From NCBI GenBank assembly GCA_943327015.2, contig CALPVM020000020.1:1-14769 (forward strand): 14,769 nt of DNA. Direction: 5' to 3'. The notes below the pieces were generated by a model. The model was not told where the DNA came from. It made no database searches and worked only from the letters and a program-made list of their open reading frames with translations. The translations under genes were made by a program, and so were the position numbers. This stretch comes from Akkermansia muciniphila. GTDB lineage: Bacteria; Pseudomonadota; Gammaproteobacteria; Burkholderiales; Burkholderiaceae_C. This document shows, piece after piece, positions 1 through 6,568 of the stretch (the first letter of the stretch is position 1; each line of letters opens with the position of its first letter).

Positions 1-405
1 GAACCGAGCATTGTCATCTCGCCAGCGGTTTTGGGGTTGCACCAGCGTCACGGCGGGCAGGTGACCATCCTCGGCTTGCCCGCTGACAATACCTATCGGT
101 TTGTGAACCAGAATCGTCACTTGGTTGGCCTGCTGACCTTGTGCTTGCTTGTCGATTTCGATCCGAACATCGTTGCCAACCTGCATACCCATTTCTGCAA
201 CTTTGCCATTAACCTTGACCCAGCCGCGCCCAATCCAATCATCGGCCTCGCGCCGCGACGCCATGCCCAGTTCGGCCATGCGTTTATTCAGTCGCGTAGT
301 AGCAGGACTGTTTGTTGCGTTTGTTAAAGTCGCAGTAGGAGCCGCTGTACGACCAGGAGGTGGTGCGGCACGCTTGAAGACACGGGGTGGGGGCGAGTCT
401 GTCAT
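1..405 (-). CDS. S4-domain RNA pseudouridine synthase (RsuA/RluB/RluF family), N-terminal part, cut by window edge
   Basis: Reading the minus strand from the ATG at 405 gives 135 open codons to the window edge. After a Pro/Ala/Thr-rich leader of about 37 residues comes an S4 RNA-binding domain (residues ~38-83; RLNKRMAELGMASRREAD, then WVKVNGKVAEMG), followed by VHKPIGIVSG, the strand that opens the catalytic domain in the RsuA/RluB/RluF family (usually NKPxGxVS). These enzymes isomerise specific uridines in rRNA to pseudouridine. The catalytic Asp lies beyond the edge, so activity and exact target (RluB- or RluF-like) cannot be judged. The ATG sits one base after the stop of the upstream DUF1840 gene, which suggests translational coupling. 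The low-complexity leader is common in betaproteobacterial members. Confidence 0.87.
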   Translation of the reverse strand, partial: MTDSPPPRVFKRAAPPPGRTAAPTATLTNATNSPATTRLNKRMAELGMASRREADDWIGRGWVKVNGKVAEMGMQVGNDVRIEIDKQAQGQQANQVTILVHKPIGIVSGQAEDGHLPAVTLVQPQNRWRDDNARF

Positions 406-406
406 G

Positions 407-739
407 TTAAACCCCCCAAACAATGGCTTGATTTTGCGCCAAACTGCGCTTAAGCATCTCTAAAAAAGGAGCCGCTCTTTGGTGCAATTGCACTGATTGT
501 GGCGCGTTAGAAAGGCTATCTTCTTGCATATCTTGGATCGTGTTTTTGGGGTTGTGGGAGTCTACTTTGGCTGTTGCAGCCTCAAGCCTTTGTATGGCCA
601 GTCGCATGTCTTGGGGTTCAATAATGCCTTTATGCGGGTTTTCAGGCGAAAATTTACCAATGATTTGCAAAATTTCTTGCCCATTTGGTTCTAGCATGAT
701 CACATCGCTGGTAACCTTGGATTTAAATTTATAGAGCAT
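407..739 (-). CDS. DUF1840 family protein
   Basis: A 110-residue cytoplasmic protein with no signal peptide or membrane segment. It begins MLYKFKSKVTSDVIMLEPNG, then IIGKFSPENPHKGIIEP, and ends with QRAAPFLEMLKRSLAQNQ and IVWGV. The start and end blocks match my memory of DUF1840, a family of about 105-115 residues seen mostly in betaproteobacteria, with no known function. An in-frame start at 790 would add 17 residues, but they overlap the divergent gene and lack family character, so I chose the ATG at 739. No convincing Shine-Dalgarno sequence precedes it. The stop (407-409) is one base from the ATG of the pseudouridine synthase, so the two are probably co-transcribed. The start codon is only 21 bases from that of the divergent gene at 761. 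Confidence 0.88.
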   Translation of the reverse strand: MLYKFKSKVTSDVIMLEPNGQEILQIIGKFSPENPHKGIIEPQDMRLAIQRLEAATAKVDSHNPKNTIQDMQEDSLSNAPQSVQLHQRAAPFLEMLKRSLAQNQAIVWGV

Positions 740-747
740 ATGGATTT

Positions 748-753
748 GAGGAG
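748..753 (+). promoter_or_regulatory. Ribosome binding site supporting a GTG start
   Basis: GAGGAG lies seven bases before the GTG at 761. It decides the start of the PHA-system gene, which has no ATG near its conserved N-terminus. Confidence 0.7.
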
Positions 754-760
754 CAAATAG

Positions 761-1189
761 GTGGCACACCTTCACATTATCAGAGAGCACAACCTGGGTT
801 TAGAGCAGGCACGTAAAATTGCTTTTGCGTGGGCCGAACAGGTAGAACAAGAGTTTGGCATGGATTGCGTCTACGAAGAAGACGCTAATGCAGATGTAGT
901 TAACTTTACCCGCTCCGGCGTGGTAGGCACACTGCAGGTAACAGGCACCAAGTTTGAATTGGATGCGCGATTAGGCTTTTTGCTGGGCGCATTCAAGGAT
1001 CGAATCGAGTCCGAGATCGTAAAAAATCTGGATCAACTCCTCAAACCCAAACCCGCAGCCAAAACGGCAGCCAAAGCGCCGGCAAAAGCTGCTGGTAAAA
1101 CCTCAGCCAAGACGGCTGCTAAATCGTCTGAAAAAACTACCGACAAAACTACCCCGAAAAAGAGAGCTGCAAAAAAAAGCAGCACTTAA
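761..1189 (+). CDS. Polyhydroxyalkanoic acid system family protein with Lys/Ala-rich tail
   Basis: A 142-residue protein starting at GTG. Residues 1-94 (MAHLHIIREHNLGLEQARKI, later GTLQVTGTKFELDARLGFLLGAF, then a terminal helix ending in NLDQLL) resemble the PHA_gran_rgn family (polyhydroxyalkanoic acid system protein), about 90-100 residues long and often encoded near PHA or phasin genes; its molecular role is unclear. Residues 95-142 are an added tail of Lys, Ala, Thr and Ser with AKxAAK-like repeats ending TPKKRAAKKSST, like histone H1 and the DNA-binding tail of PhaF. The tail is absent from the minimal family domain. It is probably a single-gene unit: the opposite-strand neighbour starts 21 bases upstream and a terminator overlaps its stop codon. 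Association with a lipid granule and DNA is inference. Confidence 0.85.
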   Translation: MAHLHIIREHNLGLEQARKIAFAWAEQVEQEFGMDCVYEEDANADVVNFTRSGVVGTLQVTGTKFELDARLGFLLGAFKDRIESEIVKNLDQLLKPKPAAKTAAKAPAKAAGKTSAKTAAKSSEKTTDKTTPKKRAAKKSST

Positions 1190-1200
1190 GTGCTGCTTTT
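1175..1200. terminator. Bidirectional intrinsic terminator overlapping a stop codon
   Basis: A perfect 26-base palindrome centred on CTTAAG, with a GCAGCACT/AGTGCTGC stem. Four T follow on the plus strand, and a run of eight A at 1171-1178 gives eight T on the minus strand. The TAA stop of the PHA-system gene (1187-1189) lies in its loop. It can serve both that gene and the convergent acyl-CoA-binding protein gene that ends at 1208. Confidence 0.8.
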
Positions 1201-1207
1201 AGGCTGA

Positions 1208-1462
1208 TTAGCTGAGGGACTCAATCAGGTCAACGTATTGCTGCATGGCATCGTTGTTGGATGTGCCTTTAAAGCCATTCCATGCGTCCCATTTTGCGCG
1301 TCCGACCATATCGGTGAAGCCGGGTTTTTTCTCGGCATTGTCACCTACAGTGGCTTGTTTGTAGAGGGCGTAGATTTTCAGCATAGTGCCGTTATCGGGA
1401 CGTTCGCTAAGATTTTTCGAATTAGCGACGGCTGCTTCAAATTTTGACTTCAAGTCTGACAT
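1208..1462 (-). CDS. Acyl-CoA-binding protein (ACBP)
   Basis: An 84-residue soluble protein, normal length for ACBP, a four-helix protein that binds long-chain acyl-CoA in the cytoplasm and delivers it to enzymes. Visible family blocks are YALYKQATVGD (31-41) and KWDAWNGFKGTS (57-68). The ligand-contact residues known from bovine ACBP (Tyr28, Lys32, Lys54, Tyr73) align with Tyr31, Lys35, Lys57 and Tyr76 at a constant offset of three. GGAG precedes the ATG at a suitable distance (complement of about 1469-1473). It is transcribed divergently from the wax ester synthase gene and shares the 158-base region between them, which fits a role in feeding acyl-CoA to that enzyme. Bacterial ACBPs are patchily distributed. 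Confidence 0.95.
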   Translation of the reverse strand: MSDLKSKFEAAVANSKNLSERPDNGTMLKIYALYKQATVGDNAEKKPGFTDMVGRAKWDAWNGFKGTSNNDAMQQYVDLIESLS

Positions 1463-1504
1463 GGTTTTCTCCGATTAGTGTGTCATACAAAGGATAAAGT
1501 AAAA

Positions 1505-1523
1505 CATTTGCTGAAGGCAAATG
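1505..1523. promoter_or_regulatory. Inverted repeat between ACBP and wax ester synthase genes (candidate operator)
   Basis: CATTTGC, five bases, GCAAATG: a perfect 7-base inverted repeat 43 bases upstream of the ACBP start. On the minus strand it falls between a weak -35-like TTGCAT (complement of 1521-1526) and a weak -10-like TTTACT, where a repressor could act. No regulator can be assigned from sequence. Confidence 0.35.
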
Positions 1524-1549
1524 CAAAACCCCAGTATCTTAATACCCCT

Positions 1550-1576
1550 TTGACCCTCTGGTGGACGGTGTAGACT
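1550..1576 (+). promoter_or_regulatory. Possible promoter of the wax ester synthase gene
   Basis: TTGACC (1550-1555) and TAGACT (1571-1576) resemble sigma-70 -35 and -10 boxes, with a short 15-base spacer. They would place the transcript start about 35-40 bases before the ATG at 1621. The short spacing keeps this tentative. Confidence 0.35.
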
Positions 1577-1609
1577 AGAACCGTTAACCGATGCCTTGTT
1601 TTTTTGTTC

Positions 1610-1614
1610 AGGAG
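1610..1614 (+). promoter_or_regulatory. Ribosome binding site choosing the ATG at 1621
   Basis: AGGAG six bases before the ATG at 1621 favours that start over the in-frame ATG at 1591, which has no such motif. Confidence 0.7.
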
Positions 1615-1620
1615 CTACCG

Positions 1621-3171
1621 ATGGTTACCCGCATACATGCCCGAAATGCTGCAAAAACAGTGCAAAACCAGCTTGCAACAGCCAAAACATTAGCCCAGCA
1701 GACTGCTGGGACGTTTACGGCATTTAAGGGCATGCATGGTGAACGCATGAGCAAAGTGGATACAGCGTGGTTACGCATGGACTCTCCCAGTAACCTCATG
1801 ATGATTGTAGGGGTGTTGGTACTCAGGCCAGGAATCACTTACGCGGCTTTGTTAAAGCGTATTCGCTCGCGAGTGCTGCAGTACCCTAGGTTTATACAGT
1901 GTGTGGTGGAGGACATGGCAGGCGCTACCTGGTTGAACGATCCGTTGTTTGACCTTGCTAACCATGTGGTGCGGGAAAAGCTGCCAGCACATAAGCCCGG
2001 TGCCGAGCAACGTGTTTTGCAGGATAGGTTAGCAAAGCTGGCCATGGAGCCGCTAGACCGCAGGCATCCGCTGTGGCAATTCCATTTGGTTGAAGACTAT
2101 CAGGGCGGCTCTGCCATTATGGTGCGCATTCACCATTGCATAGCCGATGGCTTGGCATTGCTGTCAGTGATGCAATCATTAGTAGATGGCGGTCATGCAC
2201 CACCAGCACCCACGCCAGCTCCTGAGCAACGTGAGGGCTTAGAGGCTGCTGAGGATTGGTTGGTTGATTCATTTGTAAAACCTCTGACCAATATGACCAT
2301 CAAGGCCTTAAGTGCTGCCAGCGAAGGTGCCGTGCGTTCCATCGGACTATTCATGGAGCCTGAAAAAAGTTTGGATAAAGGCTTGGCAGACTCAGTAGAC
2401 GCAGTCCGGCTGGTCTACCAGGTGGTAATGGATGTTGCAGCATTGGCGCTGATGCAAGAAGATTCAGACACGCGCCTTAAAGGTACGCCAGGTGCGCGCA
2501 AGCGCTTGGCATGGTGTCCTCCCCTGCCTTTGGTAGAGGTCAAGGCGGTCAGCAAGGCACTTAATTGCTCTATTAACGATGTATTGCTAAGTTGTGTGGC
2601 TGGCGCCATTGGCGAGTACTTGAAAAGCTGTGGCGACACCATTGCCGGGCAGGAAATTCGTGTCATGGTGCCTGTCAATCTACGCACCCCGGAACACAGT
2701 TATGAGCTGGGAAACCAGTTTGGCTTGGCGCCGTTGGTGTTGCCAATTGGAATTGATAATCCGATAGAACGTTTATACGAGGTCAGTAAACGCATGCAAA
2801 GTTTAAAATCCAGCATGCAGCCACTGCTTTCGCTGGGCTTGTTGGCGGTGGCAGGTATTTTGGTGCGTCCTGCACAAGAAGCGCTGCTGCATTTGTTTTC
2901 CAAAAAAACTACAGCGGTGATGACGAATCTACCGGGTCCAGCACAAAAACAAAAACTGTGTGGCTCAACCATTGAGCAAACTCTTTTTTGGGTGCCGCAA
3001 AGCGGATCCGTGGGATTAGGGGTTTCTATATTAAGCTATGGCGGTGGTGTACAGTTTGGCGTGGTAGCAGACACGGCACTTTGCCCTGATCCACAAAAAA
3101 TTATTGACCGTTTTACACCCGAGTTTAGCAAGTTGTCGCTCATTACCCTGATGATGCCTTGGGGTGATTAG
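1621..3171 (+). CDS. Wax ester synthase/diacylglycerol O-acyltransferase (WS/DGAT family)
   Basis: A 516-residue enzyme that, by family, transfers the acyl group of acyl-CoA to a fatty alcohol (wax ester) or diacylglycerol (triacylglycerol) at the membrane or lipid-body surface. Domain order: an N-terminal extension (1-42), the family start MSKVDTAWLRMDSPSNLMMI (43-62), PLWQFHLVE (150-158), the catalytic HHCIADG (HHxxxDG; His171, His172, Asp176, Gly177), the conserved NDVLL (Asn319, Asp320) and VMTNLPGP (433-440). All catalytic elements look intact. Family members usually start close to the VDxxWL motif, so the Ala/Gln/Thr-rich helical extension is unusual; an in-frame ATG at 1747 would remove it but lacks a Shine-Dalgarno sequence. 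The gene converges with the TPR-like gene with only two bases between stops. Nearby ACBP and fatty acyl-CoA reductase genes favour wax ester as product; TAG is also possible. Confidence 0.95.
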   Translation: MVTRIHARNAAKTVQNQLATAKTLAQQTAGTFTAFKGMHGERMSKVDTAWLRMDSPSNLMMIVGVLVLRPGITYAALLKRIRSRVLQYPRFIQCVVEDMAGATWLNDPLFDLANHVVREKLPAHKPGAEQRVLQDRLAKLAMEPLDRRHPLWQFHLVEDYQGGSAIMVRIHHCIADGLALLSVMQSLVDGGHAPPAPTPAPEQREGLEAAEDWLVDSFVKPLTNMTIKALSAASEGAVRSIGLFMEPEKSLDKGLADSVDAVRLVYQVVMDVAALALMQEDSDTRLKGTPGARKRLAWCPPLPLVEVKAVSKALNCSINDVLLSCVAGAIGEYLKSCGDTIAGQEIRVMVPVNLRTPEHSYELGNQFGLAPLVLPIGIDNPIERLYEVSKRMQSLKSSMQPLLSLGLLAVAGILVRPAQEALLHLFSKKTTAVMTNLPGPAQKQKLCGSTIEQTLFWVPQSGSVGLGVSILSYGGGVQFGVVADTALCPDPQKIIDRFTPEFSKLSLITLMMPWGD

Positions 3172-3173
3172 GA

Positions 3174-3947
3174 TTACTCTGCCAATTCAATACGAGCCAG
3201 CTCAATGCTCAACCTGTCGGTTGCATCGGCTGGTTTCAGTGCGGCGGCTTGTTGGTACAAATGGGTTGCTTGTTCTGCATAGGCGTCGGCATCCAGCAAA
3301 ACCATGCCGTGTGCATATTCCAGTAATGCGCTTGGCGAGTCGGGGCAAAGGCTCAGTCCGCACGCTAGTAGTTTAAGGCTGGTGTCTTTTTTTGCGCCAT
3401 ATGTCATGCTACCAATCAGGGCGCCCACTTTATCAATGACTTCTGCATGAAAAGTGCCTAATGCAATATGTGCATCTGCGTGTAACGGTTCTAAACGAAT
3501 GGCCGTTTCGAGTGCCGACTTAACCTTGCCGCCCAAGCCTTTGGCCAGCGCCTTGGCAACACTGATGCCTTGGCTATAACGACCCAAAGCGTAAGCCTGT
3601 AAATAATAGGCATTGGCATTGGTGGGCTGCGCAGCAATTTGTTCCGTTGCCCGCTCACTGACTTGCATAAACAATTCAAGCTTGGTTTTTTCGCGTGGCT
3701 CTAGGTGGTTCGCGTAAATGCAAGTGGCTTTGTTTGCCACGGTATAACCAGCCAAGCCAGCACTCAAACCGGTTTTTGCGGCTTGTTCAAACTCACCGCG
3801 GTGAAACATGGCCCATGCAGCTAAAAGTGCGTCGTCCTGAGGTATGGGCTCCTTGTCACCTGCATGCAGACGACCCCAGTGTTTTTTAATGCTTTTGGCA
3901 GTAAAACGAAACTTGGGTGTAAAGGTAAAAGCAGTCCAGGGTGCCAT
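3174..3947 (-). CDS. TPR-like helical repeat protein of unknown function
   Basis: A 257-residue soluble protein starting MAPWTAFTFTPKF. It is mostly alpha helical with degenerate tetratricopeptide-like repeats, for example LAAWAMFHRGEFEQAAK (~42-58), ANAYYLQAYALGRYSQG (~111-127), SALETAIRLEPLHADAHIALG (~144-164) and ATHLYQQAAALKPADA (~227-242). I see no signal peptide or catalytic motif. Such repeats usually hold protein partners. It is the last gene of a patatin, TetR, TPR run, 13 bases after the TetR stop, and converges on the WS/DGAT gene. Starts at GTG 3968 or ATG 3956 are possible, but the ATG at 3947 has the best-spaced ribosome binding site. A scaffold or accessory role for lipid bodies is a guess from position only. 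Confidence 0.8.
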   Translation of the reverse strand: MAPWTAFTFTPKFRFTAKSIKKHWGRLHAGDKEPIPQDDALLAAWAMFHRGEFEQAAKTGLSAGLAGYTVANKATCIYANHLEPREKTKLELFMQVSERATEQIAAQPTNANAYYLQAYALGRYSQGISVAKALAKGLGGKVKSALETAIRLEPLHADAHIALGTFHAEVIDKVGALIGSMTYGAKKDTSLKLLACGLSLCPDSPSALLEYAHGMVLLDADAYAEQATHLYQQAAALKPADATDRLSIELARIELAE

Positions 3948-3956
3948 AGCATGCAT

Positions 3957-3962
3957 CTCCTT
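3957..3962 (-). promoter_or_regulatory. Ribosome binding site overlapping the TetR stop codon
   Basis: On the minus strand AAGGAG overlaps the TAA stop of the TetR gene (3961-3963) and lies nine bases before the ATG at 3947. It sets the start of the TPR-like gene and suggests translational coupling. Confidence 0.65.
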
Positions 3963-4617
3963 AAACACTGTTGTATGCGCCAGCCAGACTCAATAAGTGG
4001 GTGCGCTGGGCTGGCTCCAGATATGGAACCAACAAATTCAGTACATGGTGCACGCCACGCATCATTGCTTGCTCGGCGCCTGCAGGTTCAAGGGCGTTGC
4101 GCGGGTCACGTACATATTCAAAACTGAGCCAGTAGGTTAACACGACCACCATACTTGTGGCTGCAGGTTCTACCGAACGTGAATCCATTTGAATGGCGCC
4201 AGACCGGGCCATACTGTCCAGCAATGCCTTGATAGCGCGCGTTTTGTTTTTGAGAACCGATTGAAAATGGGTTTCGAGCCGCCGGTTTTTGCTAAGCAGA
4301 TCGTTAAGGTCGCGGTATAAAAACCGGAATTGCCAAATAATTTCAAACAGGGAATGGGTAAAAAACCAAGCGTCTTCTACGTCACGCACGTTGTCACTGG
4401 CGTTGAGCAATTCGTTTAAGGCGCGCTCATAGCGGTCGAACAAAGAGTTGATTAACTCATCTTTGGCAGGGTAGTGGTAATACAAATTACCAGGGCTAAT
4501 TCCTAGTTCAGCAGAAATCAATGTGGTTGAGACATTGGGTTCGCCAAAGCGGTTAAACAGCTCAAGCGTAGTCTCCAAAATACGCTCGGCAGTACGACGG
4601 GGTGCTTTTTTTACCAT
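3961..4617 (-). CDS. TetR/AcrR family transcriptional regulator
   Basis: A 218-residue DNA-binding protein. The N-terminus (RRTAERILETTLELFNRFGE) and helix-turn-helix (VSTTLISAELGISPGNLYYH, 29-48, followed by YPAKDELI) are typical of TetR proteins, dimeric repressors released by small ligands. The C-terminal half (about 60-218) is helical, aromatic-rich and diverged, as expected for a ligand pocket; ligands of such regulators in lipid loci are often acyl-CoA or fatty acids, but that is not visible here. The ATG is eight bases after the patatin stop, with no clear Shine-Dalgarno sequence, so translation probably depends on the upstream gene. Likely targets are its own operon or the facing acyl-CoA and wax ester genes. 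Candidate palindromes are at 1505, 5909 and 6569. Confidence 0.92.
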   Translation of the reverse strand: MVKKAPRRTAERILETTLELFNRFGEPNVSTTLISAELGISPGNLYYHYPAKDELINSLFDRYERALNELLNASDNVRDVEDAWFFTHSLFEIIWQFRFLYRDLNDLLSKNRRLETHFQSVLKNKTRAIKALLDSMARSGAIQMDSRSVEPAATSMVVVLTYWLSFEYVRDPRNALEPAGAEQAMMRGVHHVLNLLVPYLEPAQRTHLLSLAGAYNSV

Positions 4618-4625
4618 ATTTGAAT

Positions 4626-5873
4626 TTATCGAGCAGATTTGCGAAGTGCGGAAGTGGTGGAATCTTCTAAATCATCCATCAATTCTTTCAATGTTGCAAT
4701 GGCAGCTCCCAGTTTAGAAGAAGAAATAGGCGCATTCGATAAACTTCTCTTAGGATCATCTAATGCAACATCGTTGATGGTAATGCCAAACTTGGCTAGT
4801 TTATCTGAAAGTTCTACTTTTCTGGTGCGTAACATTTGCCTTGTTTGCTGGTAAGCATGCTCTGCCAGTTTTCTGCGCTGCGCGTAGCTGAATAAATTGG
4901 TTAAATACAGTTCCGGGTCGCGATGATCGGGTTCAAACAAAATAATATCGGTTTTGGGGTAGGCTTTTTCATAATGTTTCATGCCCAGCTCCATGCGTGA
5001 GTGAATCATGGACCGGAAGGTTTGGCTTAAAACTGAAGGCAGACCGCCGTCAACGATACGCGGTATTTTGCGTCGATCAGGTGGAACACCGCGCATCATA
5101 GAAGGTGACATTTGCGGTGCGGTAGCATTAAACGGCACCAATGGATTCAGGCAAATGAGCAGGTCAACACCTTCGTCCAGTGCTACTGAGGCATGCATGG
5201 TTTTCTTTAAGGCCCCATCCACATAGTATTGGTCATTAATTTCTACTGGAGGAAATAAGCCTGGCAAGGCAGAACTGGCTTGCACAGCCTGGGAGATGGG
5301 GATGTGATCCCAGCCCGGCCGACCAAAAGGTGCAGCTTCTGCGCTGTCCAAATTGGTGGCCACCAAAGTGAGCTTGTTTTTAAGTTTGCGGAAATCATTG
5401 GTGCGGCCTTCACGATTAAAAAGTCGGGAAAGCTGCACATCCACTTGCTGGTTGGCAAATATGCCGGTAGGCATAGCAGGGCTCAGTCGCTCTAAAGCAC
5501 GAAAGAGGGGTTTTCGACCTATGGTTAAATGCCAGAAGAATGTAACAATCAGTTCGGGCAGCATAATTAAACGACGCGCAAATTCGTTATATGCGGGTTG
5601 CATAAGCCAAGAAGGGTCAAAATTTTCAGAGGGCTCACCGTCATTTTCAATAAATGACTCGCACATTTTGCGCGGCGATATTCCATTGGCTAAAGAGGCA
5701 GCAAGAAAGCTGCCGGCAGAGACACCCACATAGTGGTCTAATTGTGTAAAGTCAAGGCCGTCTAAACACTCTTCCATTGCGCACATGGCGCCCACTTCGT
5801 AAATTGCACCTAATGGACCGCCGCCAGACAGTGCCAAAGCGATTTTGTGAGGGGGATGATCATTCGTATTCAT
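4626..5873 (-). CDS. Patatin-like phospholipase/lipid acyl hydrolase
   Basis: A 415-residue Ser-Asp hydrolase of the patatin family, which cleaves acyl esters from phospholipids or neutral lipids. The oxyanion-hole motif is GGGPLG (17-22), the nucleophile elbow GVSAG (50-54, Ser52) and the catalytic Asp lies in DGA (219-221, Asp219), so the dyad is complete. FPPVEINDQYYVDG leads into the Asp motif as usual. Residues 98-115 (FARRLIMLPELIVTFFWH) are hydrophobic with a few charges and could form a lid or membrane-contact helix. No signal peptide is seen, so it is cytoplasmic or granule-bound. The C-terminal ~100 residues are helical and charged. It heads the patatin-TetR-TPR operon, downstream of the phasin gene but separated from it by a terminator. 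Its place between phasin and wax ester synthase genes suggests lipid-body turnover; the substrate is not shown. Confidence 0.93.
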   Translation of the reverse strand: MNTNDHPPHKIALALSGGGPLGAIYEVGAMCAMEECLDGLDFTQLDHYVGVSAGSFLAASLANGISPRKMCESFIENDGEPSENFDPSWLMQPAYNEFARRLIMLPELIVTFFWHLTIGRKPLFRALERLSPAMPTGIFANQQVDVQLSRLFNREGRTNDFRKLKNKLTLVATNLDSAEAAPFGRPGWDHIPISQAVQASSALPGLFPPVEINDQYYVDGALKKTMHASVALDEGVDLLICLNPLVPFNATAPQMSPSMMRGVPPDRRKIPRIVDGGLPSVLSQTFRSMIHSRMELGMKHYEKAYPKTDIILFEPDHRDPELYLTNLFSYAQRRKLAEHAYQQTRQMLRTRKVELSDKLAKFGITINDVALDDPKRSLSNAPISSSKLGAAIATLKELMDDLEDSTTSALRKSAR

Positions 5874-5908
5874 AGTTGCAAAGTGTAGATGGTTCTAATG
5901 TGCCAATA

Positions 5909-5923
5909 TGCTGCGCCGCAGCA
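5909..5923. promoter_or_regulatory. 15-base palindrome upstream of the patatin gene (PhaR-box-like)
   Basis: TGCTGCGCCGCAGCA is a perfect palindrome with a one-base centre, 36-50 bases before the patatin start. It contains CTGC-N3-GCAG, the form described for PhaR binding in Paracoccus denitrificans. The match is seen directly; binding by a PhaR-type or other repressor is inference, and no phaR gene is in the window. Confidence 0.45.
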
Positions 5924-5937
5924 ATGTGAATCTGAAA

Positions 5938-5962
5938 GAAAAATGGGCGCCTTAGCGCCCAT
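5938..5962 (-). terminator. Intrinsic terminator of the phasin gene
   Basis: A perfect 8-base stem, ATGGGCGC/GCGCCCAT (5943-5950 and 5955-5962), with a 4-base loop. On the minus strand it is followed by TTTTTCTTTC. It lies 20 bases past the phasin stop codon and separates the phasin transcript from the patatin operon. Confidence 0.85.
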
Positions 5963-5981
5963 GTTGCCACAAAACCAATAT

Positions 5982-6533
5982 TTACTCGGCTTGTGCAGCA
6001 GGTTCAGTTGGAGCGCTTTTTACAGCAGCTTTTTTAGGCGCGGCTTTTTTTGGGGCGGCTTTTTTAGCTGCTTGTGGAGCAGCTGCTTTGGCCTCAGACT
6101 TGGTTTCTAGACCGGATTTGGCAGCCAGCTTTTGAACCACTTTGTTTAATTCGTCAATGCGTGCAATCAGCGCATTAACGTCTTTGGCAGATGGCACGCC
6201 CAAGCTGTTTAAGGCTTTGGCAACGCGCTCTTCAAAAATGTTTTCGAGTTTGTCCCATTTGCCAGAAGCTTTGGAAGAGATGTCGGTGGCAATGGTAGAA
6301 ACTTTGGAGCTGGCTTCGGACAGTTTTTCTTCGGCAGCGGCTTGGGTTTTACGTTGGATGCTAGAGCTTTCCTTGACCAGAGATTCGATCGCCTTAGCCC
6401 CCTCGGCTTGTGCGCGATTAAATGCTTCAAGACCTGCTTGCCAAATTTGTTGTGCAGAATCTTTAACCGTGCTTTGAATTTGGGCACCAGCAGCCTGAGC
6501 AGCAGCCGTAGATTTTTGCAGTTTCTTTACCAT
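5982..6533 (-). CDS. Phasin family protein with PhaF-like basic tail
   Basis: A 183-residue granule-coat protein. Residues 1-100 are amphipathic, Ala/Gln/Ser-rich helix. Residues 93-138 hold the PhaF/PhaI signature (KLENIFEERVAKALNSLGVP, then SAKDVNALIARIDELN), a leucine-zipper-like coiled coil for oligomerisation. Residues 144-183 form a tail with KKAAPKKAAPKKAA, like the histone-H1-like domain by which Pseudomonas PhaF binds the nucleoid and helps partition granules. A strong GGAGG lies six bases before the ATG. The gene has its own terminator and a divergent promoter region shared with the fatty acyl-CoA reductase gene. Family knowledge points to polyhydroxyalkanoate granules; the neighbours here are wax ester genes, so it might coat neutral lipid bodies, or both. 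Confidence 0.93.
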   Translation of the reverse strand: MVKKLQKSTAAAQAAGAQIQSTVKDSAQQIWQAGLEAFNRAQAEGAKAIESLVKESSSIQRKTQAAAEEKLSEASSKVSTIATDISSKASGKWDKLENIFEERVAKALNSLGVPSAKDVNALIARIDELNKVVQKLAAKSGLETKSEAKAAAPQAAKKAAPKKAAPKKAAVKSAPTEPAAQAE

Positions 6534-6568
6534 GTGTAACCTCCAGAGATACTATTAAAAGATAAGAT

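Noticed and set aside
31..463. Two plus-strand frames at the left edge
   Set aside because: They are antisense to the S4-domain pseudouridine synthase, whose minus-strand reading has clear family motifs.
1591..1620. ATG at 1591 as the start of the wax ester synthase
   Set aside because: It has no ribosome binding site, while the ATG at 1621 has AGGAG at a six-base spacing.
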